NCBI GenBank assembly: GCA_947447525.1
Contig: CANFJL010000014.1
Coordinates: 1 to 57,461, forward strand
Reading direction: 5' to 3'
DNA: 57,461 nt
Source of the DNA: Flavobacteriales bacterium
GTDB lineage: Bacteria > Bacteroidota > Bacteroidia > Flavobacteriales_D > Crocinitomicaceae
This document shows, one piece after another, positions 7,819 through 16,491 of this stretch (positions are counted from its first letter, which is position 1; every line of letters starts with the position of its first letter). A program made the position numbers and the translations under genes. Below the pieces are notes generated by a model. That model was given only the letters and a program-made list of their open reading frames with translations, was not told the origin of the DNA and made no database searches.

Positions 7819-10120
7819 AATCTTTGATTCGGATCTTATTACCTGCAATTTCAATTTTTGCCTTTCCAATAGCTTCTTCTAGTTTATCAATAAACTTTTT
7901 AGAATCGCTTTGAGATAGGTATTTTGTTGCTTGCATATTCAGTTCATTTTGCAATTTATCCAACAAAGCAATGCACCTTAGGGCAGAGAGCACTTCATTT
8001 TTACTTAACGAATACTCTTTAGACAAATTATTTAAATCAAGTAGGTCAAGATCAAGATTTGATCTAACGGGATCAGTAGAAGAATTTATTTTCAGTATTA
8101 AGTTGCGATCCATTTTTATCAATAAACGGCTACTTCTCAACCTCTTGAAATCTATTGAAGCTCTGTTTGATTTTCTTTCCTCGTCATTTGCACCTGGATA
8201 AGTTGAAATTTCGATTTGTTTTGAATCTCTTTGAATTTTATCACCATTCCACTCACCAATCCCATAGGCATCTAAATAAACTAAAATAGGGACTGGATTC
8301 TTTTTAAATTGGGTAAAAATCAACTTTAAGTCACTACTGTCTTTTAGGGTAAATATGGGTGCATTAAAATTAAATTTATCAGAATCAAACACATCCATTA
8401 GTTCCAATTGAATATTGGCATCAAAAAATGGTTCTGCATCCAATTTGGTCATGTGCAACATTACTTCGTCTGCATTTTCTCCTTCAAAATCTTCTGGAAT
8501 TGAGATCAATCGAATTTCAACTGATGATTTTTCTTTGCTTGCTGGGAAAGTAAATTCTTGAGTGTATAAGTCAAAACGGGCGCCGTCTTTGTACAAATAC
8601 AATCCATCTTTAACGGAATAGGGCATCCAATTTACGCCCATTTTCATTGAATAAGAATCAATTAGTTTTTTCTTTTTTGTGTATTCTTCCTGAATTGGTG
8701 CTTTTTCAGAAATTAAATTTTCAAGATCATTTTGTAGTTCATCATATTTTAAATATAAATCTACTAATTCATCTTGGTTGTTGGATTTTGCTTTTTTTCT
8801 CGACTTTGTAGTTGGTTGTAGATCAATTGGTCCACCATTTTTATTATTTTTTTTCTTTTTTCTCATTTCTCGAGAAGGTCTTTTCTTGGTTACATAATTA
8901 ACCTTATTCAGATTATCATAAGAAGATTCTTTTTCATGTATTGCAAGAAGTGTTTCTTGAATTTCAGTTTGAGTTTGCTTGATTATTGCATTATAACCTT
9001 CTTTTCCATCAATACTTCCTTTCAAGTCCTTAAAGGTGTACTCAATAATTTGGTTAATGATCGTTTGAAAAGTAATTCCTGAAGAGAAAGTTGAATCGGG
9101 TGATAAAAATCTTGTTTTTTCTGATCCAAACAAGTGATATTGTGCACCATCTTTTTCAATTACTACTGTAGTTTGTTTAGTGCTGTTGTAACCCCAAACA
9201 TCAAAGTGTAAAACGGTTTCTTTATCCATACCGACAGTCTCTACCCATCTTGAAACAATGCGTTTTGATTTTAATTCAGGTTTTTTTGCACCGAATAGGT
9301 AAACATCATAAGGAAAAAAACCAATGGCTTTTGGCAATCCTTTATTCCATTCTCCATATTCATCTTTATCTCTTTCTTCCAGTAATCCACTGGTATAACT
9401 TCCATCTCCACATGCAATTAATATATTTTCAAAGGAGGAAACTTGTCCACCTAAAATTTTAAATATTTCTAATGATCTTTTTTCAACCGCTTTGTTGATG
9501 GCATAACTTTGGGCGTCAAAAATTAATTTTTGTTCGTTTCTGTCTTTTATTCCCATCGCTTCTAATAGTTGAATACGATCGTTAAGTGATAAGTTCGTTT
9601 GAAAAATTGGACTGGTTGAAGGGCTGAGTAATTCATTATAACTCTTGCCTCTACTTACAGAATTAGGTAGTGAATCAAAAAAATAATCTAAATAGGAGGT
9701 AATCAGAGTTTGTTGCTTTTCTCCATTCAGTACCAATTGAATTTGTTTGCAAAGTTCCCAAAGCGCAGTCTTATTGCTGGCTTCCGCAAGGAGTCCCTTT
9801 GGTGATTTAGCAATAATATCATTCCTAATAATCAATAAGGTCGGTTCATTGATGATTAACAATTCAAGTGAATCATAATTAATCCCACCGTCAGATAATT
9901 TTATATTTGGCCCAACATATTCAAAAGCTAAACCAATATTCTTTTCTAAAATGGGACTTTTTCTTACGATATGGAACAGATAGGCACGAACTTCGGTAGA
10001 TAAACCATTATTTACCTGAGTTTGGCCAGAAAACGCAAGGAAGACAAATAAGATTAAAAAAAGAAAATTTTTAAAATTCAACAAACTGTTGGCATTAAAG
10101 TTTAATGAATTTCTTAACAA
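7811..10120 (-). CDS. Unrecognised 769 aa secreted protein
   Basis: I do not recognise this family. The N-terminus has a hydrophobic signal segment (FLFLILFVFLAFSGQTQ), pointing to export. The first 400 residues are mixed alpha/beta. A Lys-rich island around residues 410-440 (including RKKKKNNKN) leads into a Glu/Lys-rich, probably coiled-coil stretch. The last third is beta-rich, ending in helices. The only Met before the signal segment places the start inside the last 26 nt of the T9SS gene upstream, so the two may be translationally coupled. The 3' end overlaps the helicase gene by 8 nt. Confidence 0.6.
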   Translation of the reverse strand: MLRNSLNFNANSLLNFKNFLFLILFVFLAFSGQTQVNNGLSTEVRAYLFHIVRKSPILEKNIGLAFEYVGPNIKLSDGGINYDSLELLIINEPTLLIIRNDIIAKSPKGLLAEASNKTALWELCKQIQLVLNGEKQQTLITSYLDYFFDSLPNSVSRGKSYNELLSPSTSPIFQTNLSLNDRIQLLEAMGIKDRNEQKLIFDAQSYAINKAVEKRSLEIFKILGGQVSSFENILIACGDGSYTSGLLEERDKDEYGEWNKGLPKAIGFFPYDVYLFGAKKPELKSKRIVSRWVETVGMDKETVLHFDVWGYNSTKQTTVVIEKDGAQYHLFGSEKTRFLSPDSTFSSGITFQTIINQIIEYTFKDLKGSIDGKEGYNAIIKQTQTEIQETLLAIHEKESSYDNLNKVNYVTKKRPSREMRKKKKNNKNGGPIDLQPTTKSRKKAKSNNQDELVDLYLKYDELQNDLENLISEKAPIQEEYTKKKKLIDSYSMKMGVNWMPYSVKDGLYLYKDGARFDLYTQEFTFPASKEKSSVEIRLISIPEDFEGENADEVMLHMTKLDAEPFFDANIQLELMDVFDSDKFNFNAPIFTLKDSSDLKLIFTQFKKNPVPILVYLDAYGIGEWNGDKIQRDSKQIEISTYPGANDEERKSNRASIDFKRLRSSRLLIKMDRNLILKINSSTDPVRSNLDLDLLDLNNLSKEYSLSKNEVLSALRCIALLDKLQNELNMQATKYLSQSDSKKFIDKLEEAIGKAKIEIAGNKIRIKDFK

Positions 10121-11084
10121 ATGCTCCTGATTTTATTAAATAAACGCCTGCTGGAAGTTGCGTTACATCTAGCGTTGAATTTTCTAAAGAATAATTTTGA
10201 ATTGCTCCTTTAAGATCCCAAATGGTGATTTCCTTAGGATCAAGACTCCCGTTTAATTCTAATTTATTTTGAACAGGATTTGGATAAATAGTAAAGGAAT
10301 CCATACTATTTTCCTCTAAACCAACAAAGGTGGTGGGTTGGTCTTTAGAAAGCACAAGCGTACTAGAATTGTTTAACAAGGCCGATTGAACCTTAATATT
10401 TGAATATAAGAAAATAGGAAGGTTACTGATGGTAAAATCGTAATATTCAAATTGGTTTCTGACAAAATGTACTGGTGTATTGAATACAATTGCAGTAGCA
10501 GAATCTTTTAGGTGAAAGCGCAATACATTGCTGTAACTAGTTCCACCAGGTAATAGAAGTGTCCCAATTCCATCGGCACTAGTAACCGATACACCATTTG
10601 TTGGAATAGTACCTGTAGTAGTACTTGTGATGGTACCATCAAATACATCGCTTGTTGACGAACCAAGTGCAAAGGGATAATTCATCAATAATTCATTATT
10701 CACCGGCCATGACGCAACGACATTTCCAAGACTTACTTCATTAAATACAAATCCTTGAGAAATTCTAGAACTTGCATCTGATGCATAAAAAGTTCTCAGG
10801 GTAGAACCAATCTCCATTGTTTTTTGTGCACCTGAAAATGATGCGTATTCTGGATCCAGGGTGGCGTCTTTTATTTGAACGTCCTTTACAACACCAAAAA
10901 TTCCAGCCAATTGACTGTAATCCCAAGTTACATTAGAACCAACGGTAGCAGCATATGAAAAGGTGTTAGAATCACAAAGAAATAGGGATTGCAATGATCC
11001 AATTGACGCTTCGTTGGCAAGGTTAAAGTTTTGCGCTGATGCAAATAGTGGTGCGAAAATTAAACAAATTAGTGTTTTTTTCAT
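10095..11084 (-). CDS. Secreted protein with T9SS type A sorting domain
   Basis: About 329 aa from the ATG at 11084, which sits directly before a signal peptide (MKKTLICLIFAPLFASAQ); an ATG at 11102 would add six residues. The body is Ser/Thr/Val-rich and unrecognised. The C-terminal 70 residues form a type A T9SS sorting domain: the YPNPVQNKLEL opening, a middle DLKGAIQNYSL strand, and the LPAGVYLIKSG...KKFIKL ending. Such domains direct passage through the T9SS and are normally removed, leaving the protein on the surface or free. It lies upstream of, and overlaps, the 769 aa secreted protein. Confidence 0.85.
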   Translation of the reverse strand: MKKTLICLIFAPLFASAQNFNLANEASIGSLQSLFLCDSNTFSYAATVGSNVTWDYSQLAGIFGVVKDVQIKDATLDPEYASFSGAQKTMEIGSTLRTFYASDASSRISQGFVFNEVSLGNVVASWPVNNELLMNYPFALGSSTSDVFDGTITSTTTGTIPTNGVSVTSADGIGTLLLPGGTSYSNVLRFHLKDSATAIVFNTPVHFVRNQFEYYDFTISNLPIFLYSNIKVQSALLNNSSTLVLSKDQPTTFVGLEENSMDSFTIYPNPVQNKLELNGSLDPKEITIWDLKGAIQNYSLENSTLDVTQLPAGVYLIKSGAFVKKFIKL

Positions 11085-11219
11085 GGTTATAAATTTTATC
11101 AAATTTAAAAAGAAATTACTAATGAACCTTATAAAAATGTAGCTCTTTACATTAGACGCTTTTTTGATGAAAATCCTTCGTCATCATTGAAGAAAATCTA
11201 TAACTCTAAAATAAAAAGT

Positions 11220-12950
11220 TTATTCTTTAACTCCTTCTAAAGCCCAAGCAGCGATTGCTTTTTGTTGACTTGGAATTAGTGACTTTTTCACTTCAATTTC
11301 ATGGGTTTGATAAAAGTAGCGATTGACTTCAGGAAGTGATTTTTCAATTGATTTCCCCTCTCTAAATATTTCAAAGCTCTTAATATCATCTTCAAAATAA
11401 TTAAGCCATAAGTCTAAATTATTATTAATGGGAGTTTTATTTACACTAATGATTTCGTCATGTATTGCCAACCCACCTATATCTCCGGGGCTTCCTGGGA
11501 AAATTGCACTGATAATTTCTTTATCGTTTTTCCTGACTGTTTTTATTCCTAAACGACCTTCAGCATATAGTTTGGAAGGTGTTTGTTTAATTTCTAATCC
11601 CAAATAATCTAATGAATCAACTAAAATTCCTTCTAAGGAATGCGTACCATTAATATAATGCTCGAAAAAATCATTAAAGGAAGTTCCTGATATATTTTCA
11701 AGTTCATTACGATAATCTTTTTCAGTAATCCCTTTGTTTTTTAGTGCGAAATCATAGTACAAGCGTTTCATAACTTCATCGAGATTCGCTTTGTTATTAC
11801 TTGCTTTTCGAATCATTATATCTGCACAAAAAGCCAACAAACATCCTTCCGTATAAATAGAAACTTTTCGTCCAGGAACACCAGGAACATATCCGTCCAG
11901 CCAAGTATCAAAGGATGATTCAGCAACAGAATAGGAAAACCTCCCAGGATTGTCAAAATGTTTTTGTAGCTGTTCGCTCAATTCTTTTAGATAATCTTTT
12001 AGCTTAAAAACACCACTTTTCAAGAGAAACAAATCTCCCATATAGGTGGTGATTCCTTCGTATATATAGCCTAAACTTGAATAATTTTCTTGCTTGAAAT
12101 CGTAAGGAAGCATCTCTATAGGTCGAATACTTTTGACATTGTACACATGGTAGAGCTCATGAGAAGCAATGCCAAGTAAGTCTTTATATTGTTCACCAAG
12201 CACATTTGGCGTTGGTCCGAGTGTGATTACGGTACTTTTTAAATGTTCCACGCCATGGTAAGCGGTATAGGGTAGACAATGAATTAGAAATTCAAATGTT
12301 TTTGATGGAAATTCTCCAAATGTTTCTACTTGAGCTTTTGTAAATTTTGAGAAATCTTCTATAATTTTCGTCCAATCAATCGGTTTATGGTTGTTAACCC
12401 AAATCGTAAAATCTGTATTCTTAATTTTATAGCTTGCTGATTGAAGATTTTTTGAAATTAGTAAGGGAGAATCGGCAAGTTCATCAAAATTTGCAGCTCT
12501 AAACACACCATCTCCCTCCAATATAGAGCTCATTTTAATCCAATTTTGTGGAGCTTCAATATAAAGTTCGAAGGGTAAGTATTTAGCTTCTTCCGAATAA
12601 ATAATACAGTTTACCGGATTGATATAAATTTGAGTATCATCAATGAATGTTGAGCCAGCATTGAGTTCAGCGGAATAGTAAGCGTATCTTAGGGTAATTT
12701 TTTTGCTAGTCGATGTGTCAACTTCCCAGGTATCTTTGTTTATTTTTCTATATGTACAAGGTTTCATCTGGTCATCAAAGACCGCGAAATTTTTTATGTT
12801 TTTAGCGAAATTTACCAATTCATACCTTCCTGGTCTCCAAGCCGAAATGTGCAAATGAACTTGTTCTTGAGTTGCAGGGAAACTAGCTTCAAAATGAAGT
12901 AGTTTTTGGTGACTAGAGGGACAGTTTATACGGTATACAATAGTTTCCAA
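11220..12950 (-). CDS. M61-family metallopeptidase with C-terminal PDZ domain
   Basis: 576 aa. The N-terminal beta-rich domain has the M61 landmark WRPGRYEL, and the zinc site ASHELYH (HExxH) sits near residue 260, with the downstream glutamate in YEGITTYMGD. A PDZ-like segment (PGSPGDIGGLAIHDEIISVN) lies around residues 480-500. M61 enzymes (glycyl aminopeptidase family) remove N-terminal residues. No signal peptide is visible, so a cytosolic location is inferred. It follows the ABC-F gene by 11 nt in the same direction. Confidence 0.88.
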   Translation of the reverse strand: METIVYRINCPSSHQKLLHFEASFPATQEQVHLHISAWRPGRYELVNFAKNIKNFAVFDDQMKPCTYRKINKDTWEVDTSTSKKITLRYAYYSAELNAGSTFIDDTQIYINPVNCIIYSEEAKYLPFELYIEAPQNWIKMSSILEGDGVFRAANFDELADSPLLISKNLQSASYKIKNTDFTIWVNNHKPIDWTKIIEDFSKFTKAQVETFGEFPSKTFEFLIHCLPYTAYHGVEHLKSTVITLGPTPNVLGEQYKDLLGIASHELYHVYNVKSIRPIEMLPYDFKQENYSSLGYIYEGITTYMGDLFLLKSGVFKLKDYLKELSEQLQKHFDNPGRFSYSVAESSFDTWLDGYVPGVPGRKVSIYTEGCLLAFCADIMIRKASNNKANLDEVMKRLYYDFALKNKGITEKDYRNELENISGTSFNDFFEHYINGTHSLEGILVDSLDYLGLEIKQTPSKLYAEGRLGIKTVRKNDKEIISAIFPGSPGDIGGLAIHDEIISVNKTPINNNLDLWLNYFEDDIKSFEIFREGKSIEKSLPEVNRYFYQTHEIEVKKSLIPSQQKAIAAWALEGVKE

Positions 12951-12961
12951 AAGCGCCTAGA

Positions 12962-14581
12962 TTAATAAAGTTCTGCTTGTAATTGTGAGATTTTTGAATC
13001 TGCCAAATATTCGTCAAAAGTCATCATTTTATCAATAATTCCATTTGGTGTTAATTCGATGATTCTGTTGGCTACTGTATTGACCAATTCGTGGTCATGA
13101 GAGGTGAACAACATGGTGCCTTGAAAATCGCGCATTGCGTTATTTAGTGCAGTAATCGATTCTAGATCAAGGTGATTGGTAGGTTCATCCATCAACAATA
13201 GGTTTCCTTTTGCAAGCATCATTTTAGAAAGCATGCATCTAACTTTTTCCCCTCCTGAAAGTACTGAAGCAGATTTCATGGCTTCTTCACCAGTGAATAG
13301 CATTCTACCTAAAAACGTTCTTAAATACACTTCTTCTCTTTCTTCATCACCTAAAGCATATTGTCTTAACCAATCAATAAGAGAAGTCTTGTCTGTAAAA
13401 TAACTGTGGTTATCATTGGGTAAATATGCAGTGGTAATCGTTGTTCCAAAGGTAAATTCTCCAGTGTCTGATTTTGCATTTCCGCTTATAATTTCAAAAA
13501 ATGAAGTTAAAGCAACGGAATTTCTGGAAATAAAGGCAATTTTATCTCCTTTATTAATGGTAATGGTTAAGTCTTTAAATAAACTTTTGCCATCAACTGA
13601 TTTGGAAAGATTTTCTATGCTTAATATTTGATTTCCGGCATCTCTTTCTTGATGAAAAGTAATACCAGGATATTTTCTAGACGAGGGTTGAATTTCTTCT
13701 AAATCTAAATTATCCAACATTTTTCTTCTACTTGTTGCTTGCTTTGATTTAGCAGCATTGGCAGAGAATCTAGAGATAAAATCCATTAATTCTTTCTTCT
13801 TGTCTTCTGCTTTTCGATTCTTATCAGATCTTTGTCGCGCCGCTAATTGTGAGGATTGATACCAGAAGGAATAATTTCCGGTAAACATGTTCAATTTATT
13901 AAAATCAATATCACAAATATGCGTACAAACAGTATCTAAGAAATGTCTATCGTGGGAAACAACAATTACTGTGTTTTTAAAGTCTAGTAAAAAGTCTTCC
14001 AACCATGAAATTGTTTTTAAATCCAAATCATTGGTTGGCTCATCAAGAATTAATACATCTGGATTTCCAAACAATGCTTGCGCTAAAAGTACACGCACTT
14101 TCAAATCATTGGATAGATCTTCCATCAATAGATAGTGTTTCGCTTCATCGATACCTAGGTTACTCAAAAGAGTAGCAGCATCTGTTTCTGAATTCCATCC
14201 TTCTAAATCAGCAAATTCCCCCTCTAATTCTGCAGTTTTCATTCCATCTGCTTCTGTGAAATCCTCTTTTGCATACAAAGCATCTTTCTCCACCATGATT
14301 TCATACAGTCGTTTATGCCCCATAATTACGGTTTGTAAGACTTGTATTTTGTCAAATTCAAAGTGATTTTGTTTCAAGAAAGCAATGCGTTTCCCCGGTT
14401 CTAATTCAGTTCTACCTGTAGTTGGATCTTGGTCTCCAGTTAGTATTTTGAGAAAAGTAGATTTTCCAGCACCATTAGCACCAATGATACCATAACAGTT
14501 TCCTTGGACAAATTTTACATTGACTTCATCAAAAAGAATGCGTTTACCAAATTGTAGAGAGAGATTATTAACACTTAACAT
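12962..14581 (-). CDS. YbiT-like ABC-F ATPase with one degenerate ATP site
   Basis: 539 aa with two ABC modules joined by an RFSANAAKSKQATSRR linker and no membrane spans, which is the ABC-F (translation factor) layout; the closest E. coli relative in appearance is YbiT. Module 1 has an intact Walker A (GANGAGKST, residues 34-42) and Walker B (LDEPTNDLD), but its signature is LSNDLK rather than LSGGQ. Module 2 has LSGGEK and MDEPTNHLD, but its Walker A is replaced by ISRNSVALTS near residue 355. In the closed state, one composite ATP site would be complete and the other doubly broken. ABC-F proteins act at the ribosomal E site; the specific role is unknown. Confidence 0.9.
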   Translation of the reverse strand: MLSVNNLSLQFGKRILFDEVNVKFVQGNCYGIIGANGAGKSTFLKILTGDQDPTTGRTELEPGKRIAFLKQNHFEFDKIQVLQTVIMGHKRLYEIMVEKDALYAKEDFTEADGMKTAELEGEFADLEGWNSETDAATLLSNLGIDEAKHYLLMEDLSNDLKVRVLLAQALFGNPDVLILDEPTNDLDLKTISWLEDFLLDFKNTVIVVSHDRHFLDTVCTHICDIDFNKLNMFTGNYSFWYQSSQLAARQRSDKNRKAEDKKKELMDFISRFSANAAKSKQATSRRKMLDNLDLEEIQPSSRKYPGITFHQERDAGNQILSIENLSKSVDGKSLFKDLTITINKGDKIAFISRNSVALTSFFEIISGNAKSDTGEFTFGTTITTAYLPNDNHSYFTDKTSLIDWLRQYALGDEEREEVYLRTFLGRMLFTGEEAMKSASVLSGGEKVRCMLSKMMLAKGNLLLMDEPTNHLDLESITALNNAMRDFQGTMLFTSHDHELVNTVANRIIELTPNGIIDKMMTFDEYLADSKISQLQAELY

Positions 14582-14664
14582 GAGTAGTTTTTATTTTGCG
14601 CAAAGATAGTTAAAAGTAGTAAGGAACTTGCCTCTAAAGTCTAGATTTTACGACAAGTCTTAGA

Positions 14665-15222
14665 TTATACCTTAGAACAGGTGTAAATAAAAGCAGGAGG
14701 GATGTTAAGTGGAGTAAATTTAATTTTTGTTTTATTAAACCTTTTATTCAGAGCTTTTTTAGAGTGCAAGGAATATTGGAATTGAACAAAATATCCTTCT
14801 GGATTCAAAAACTCATGGATCTTGTTTAAAATAGCGTCTCGAATTTCACTTGGAAATACTGTAAATGGGAGAGAGGAGACAATAATATCTGCATGTTGAG
14901 CTCCAAGCGTTTGAATAAAATCGCCCATTTTTTCAGCGGAATCATGATGCAAATGAACATTAGGCTGGGTGAAATTTTTAGACATATTTTCAAAAAATAT
15001 ATCATTTAATTCAATAACAATTAAATGGGCGTTTGGCGCCATTCTTTTGATTATTTTATCAGTAAAAACACCTGTTCCAGGACCTAATTCTACAATAATA
15101 GAAGCTTTTTCAATCGGAAGGTGATTCAACATTTTAGCGGCTAGAAATTTAGAGCTAGGTGCTAAGGCACCCACCATTCTTTTTTGTTTAAAAAACTGAC
15201 TTAAAAAAGTTCTTTTTGACAT
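14665..15222 (-). CDS. Class I SAM-dependent methyltransferase (phospholipid/rRNA-dimethylase-like)
   Basis: 185 aa. The start region KRMVGALAPSSKFLA followed by the SAM loop VELGPGTGVFT (about residue 42) and the acidic IVIELND matches the group usually annotated as phospholipid N-methyltransferases, related to KsgA. A SSLPF motif takes the place of NPPY. The substrate cannot be told from sequence; a lipid or small-molecule target is likely. It begins 4 nt after the dihydroorotase stop, so it belongs to that operon. Confidence 0.78.
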   Translation of the reverse strand: MSKRTFLSQFFKQKRMVGALAPSSKFLAAKMLNHLPIEKASIIVELGPGTGVFTDKIIKRMAPNAHLIVIELNDIFFENMSKNFTQPNVHLHHDSAEKMGDFIQTLGAQHADIIVSSLPFTVFPSEIRDAILNKIHEFLNPEGYFVQFQYSLHSKKALNKRFNKTKIKFTPLNIPPAFIYTCSKV

Positions 15223-15226
15223 CTTT

Positions 15227-16483
15227 TTATTTTATTAAAGCAATGCCCTTGTTTATAATACCTAGAACTTCACCTGATAGTGTTTTATTAAAGAAAGCAC
15301 TATATCCATGAGTCGATATGAGATTTTGTTTGTCAAATGTCCAAGTCTTGCTTGGATCGAAAAAAGTAAGGTCGGCTTGGTTTCCAATTTCAATCGGAGC
15401 CAATTCAATATCGAAAGTTTTTCTTGCTCTATTTGATAAAATATCAATCCATGTTTCTGTTTTGACCTCTTTAATTTCGTTTAATGCAGAGAAAAATGAT
15501 TGTAATTGAATAGTTCCAAAAGTAGCATGGTCAAATTCAACTTCTTTTTCTTCATCATCAGCCGGACGGTGATCTGAAACAACGGCATCAATGGTTCCGT
15601 CTAAAATACCTGCAATTAGTGCTTGTCTATCTGCTTCGGTTCTTAAAACAGGTAATACTTTGTAATTCGAATCAAAATCTAAGAGGTTTAATTCCGTAAA
15701 ACAAAGATTCATAAGGTGAACATCAGCTGTTATTCTAAGTCCTTGTTTTTTGGCAGCTCGAATTAAAGCTACACTTTTAGCAGCGGATATTCCACTTAAA
15801 TGTAATTGCCCATCCGTATAGGATACCAAGGAAATATGTTGTTCTATAGCGATCACTTCTGCGATGGAAGGATCAGCCTTTAATCCAGTTCTTGTTGATG
15901 CTATTCCTTCATTTACCATTCCTCCTCCTGACATAGAAGCATTTCTTGAAAATGTTATAAGTTTTCCGGAGAAATTTTGGGCGTAAAGTAAGGCTCTATA
16001 ATTAATTCCAGCTGAATTGGTATGTTGATCATCTGAAAACCAACGAACACCTGATTGAAATTGATCGTACATTTCAGCAAGTTCTTCCCCATTCAAGCCT
16101 TTGGTAATCGCACCAATTGGAATGGCTTCAACGGCATGGTGTTGCGCTCTATTTCTAATGTATTCTACTTGAGATTTTGAATCTATTGCTGGCTGTGTTG
16201 AAGGAACGATTCCAATATGTGTGAATCCCCCGAAAGCTGCCGCATCTAAACCTGATTCTATGGTTTCTTTGTGTTCGTGACCTGGGTCGCAAAAATCTGA
16301 TTTAAAATCTACCCAACCTTGAGAAATACATAAATTTGGTGAAGTTATTGCAATCGCATCTTCATCTTTAATGATTTTTTCAATCGCTTTAATCATCCCG
16401 TCCTCAATCAAAAGGTCCATTACTTTTCCATTAAAGGAAGAGGTAATATCTATGATTTTTGCATTTTTTAAAAGGATTTTCAT
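15227..16483 (-). CDS. Dihydroorotase homologue lacking most metal ligands
   Basis: About 418 aa from the ATG at 16483 (MKILLKNAKIID), matching the usual family start; ATG 16501 would overlap the upstream gene. The amidohydrolase layout is clear: ISQGWVDFKSDFCDPG, GGFTHIGIVPSTQP, LHLSGISAAKSV and VSDHRPADDEEKE. Active dihydroorotases have DxHxHxR where this has DFKSDFC, a zinc-ligand histidine where this has LHLSG, and SDHAPH where this has SDHRPA. The catalytic aspartate of SDH remains. It may be a non-catalytic partner (as PyrC-like subunits of some aspartate transcarbamoylases) or act on another substrate. It is co-directional with the BatA-type gene and the methyltransferase. Confidence 0.82.
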   Translation of the reverse strand: MKILLKNAKIIDITSSFNGKVMDLLIEDGMIKAIEKIIKDEDAIAITSPNLCISQGWVDFKSDFCDPGHEHKETIESGLDAAAFGGFTHIGIVPSTQPAIDSKSQVEYIRNRAQHHAVEAIPIGAITKGLNGEELAEMYDQFQSGVRWFSDDQHTNSAGINYRALLYAQNFSGKLITFSRNASMSGGGMVNEGIASTRTGLKADPSIAEVIAIEQHISLVSYTDGQLHLSGISAAKSVALIRAAKKQGLRITADVHLMNLCFTELNLLDFDSNYKVLPVLRTEADRQALIAGILDGTIDAVVSDHRPADDEEKEVEFDHATFGTIQLQSFFSALNEIKEVKTETWIDILSNRARKTFDIELAPIEIGNQADLTFFDPSKTWTFDKQNLISTHGYSAFFNKTLSGEVLGIINKGIALIK

Positions 16484-16491
16484 ACTTTTTT

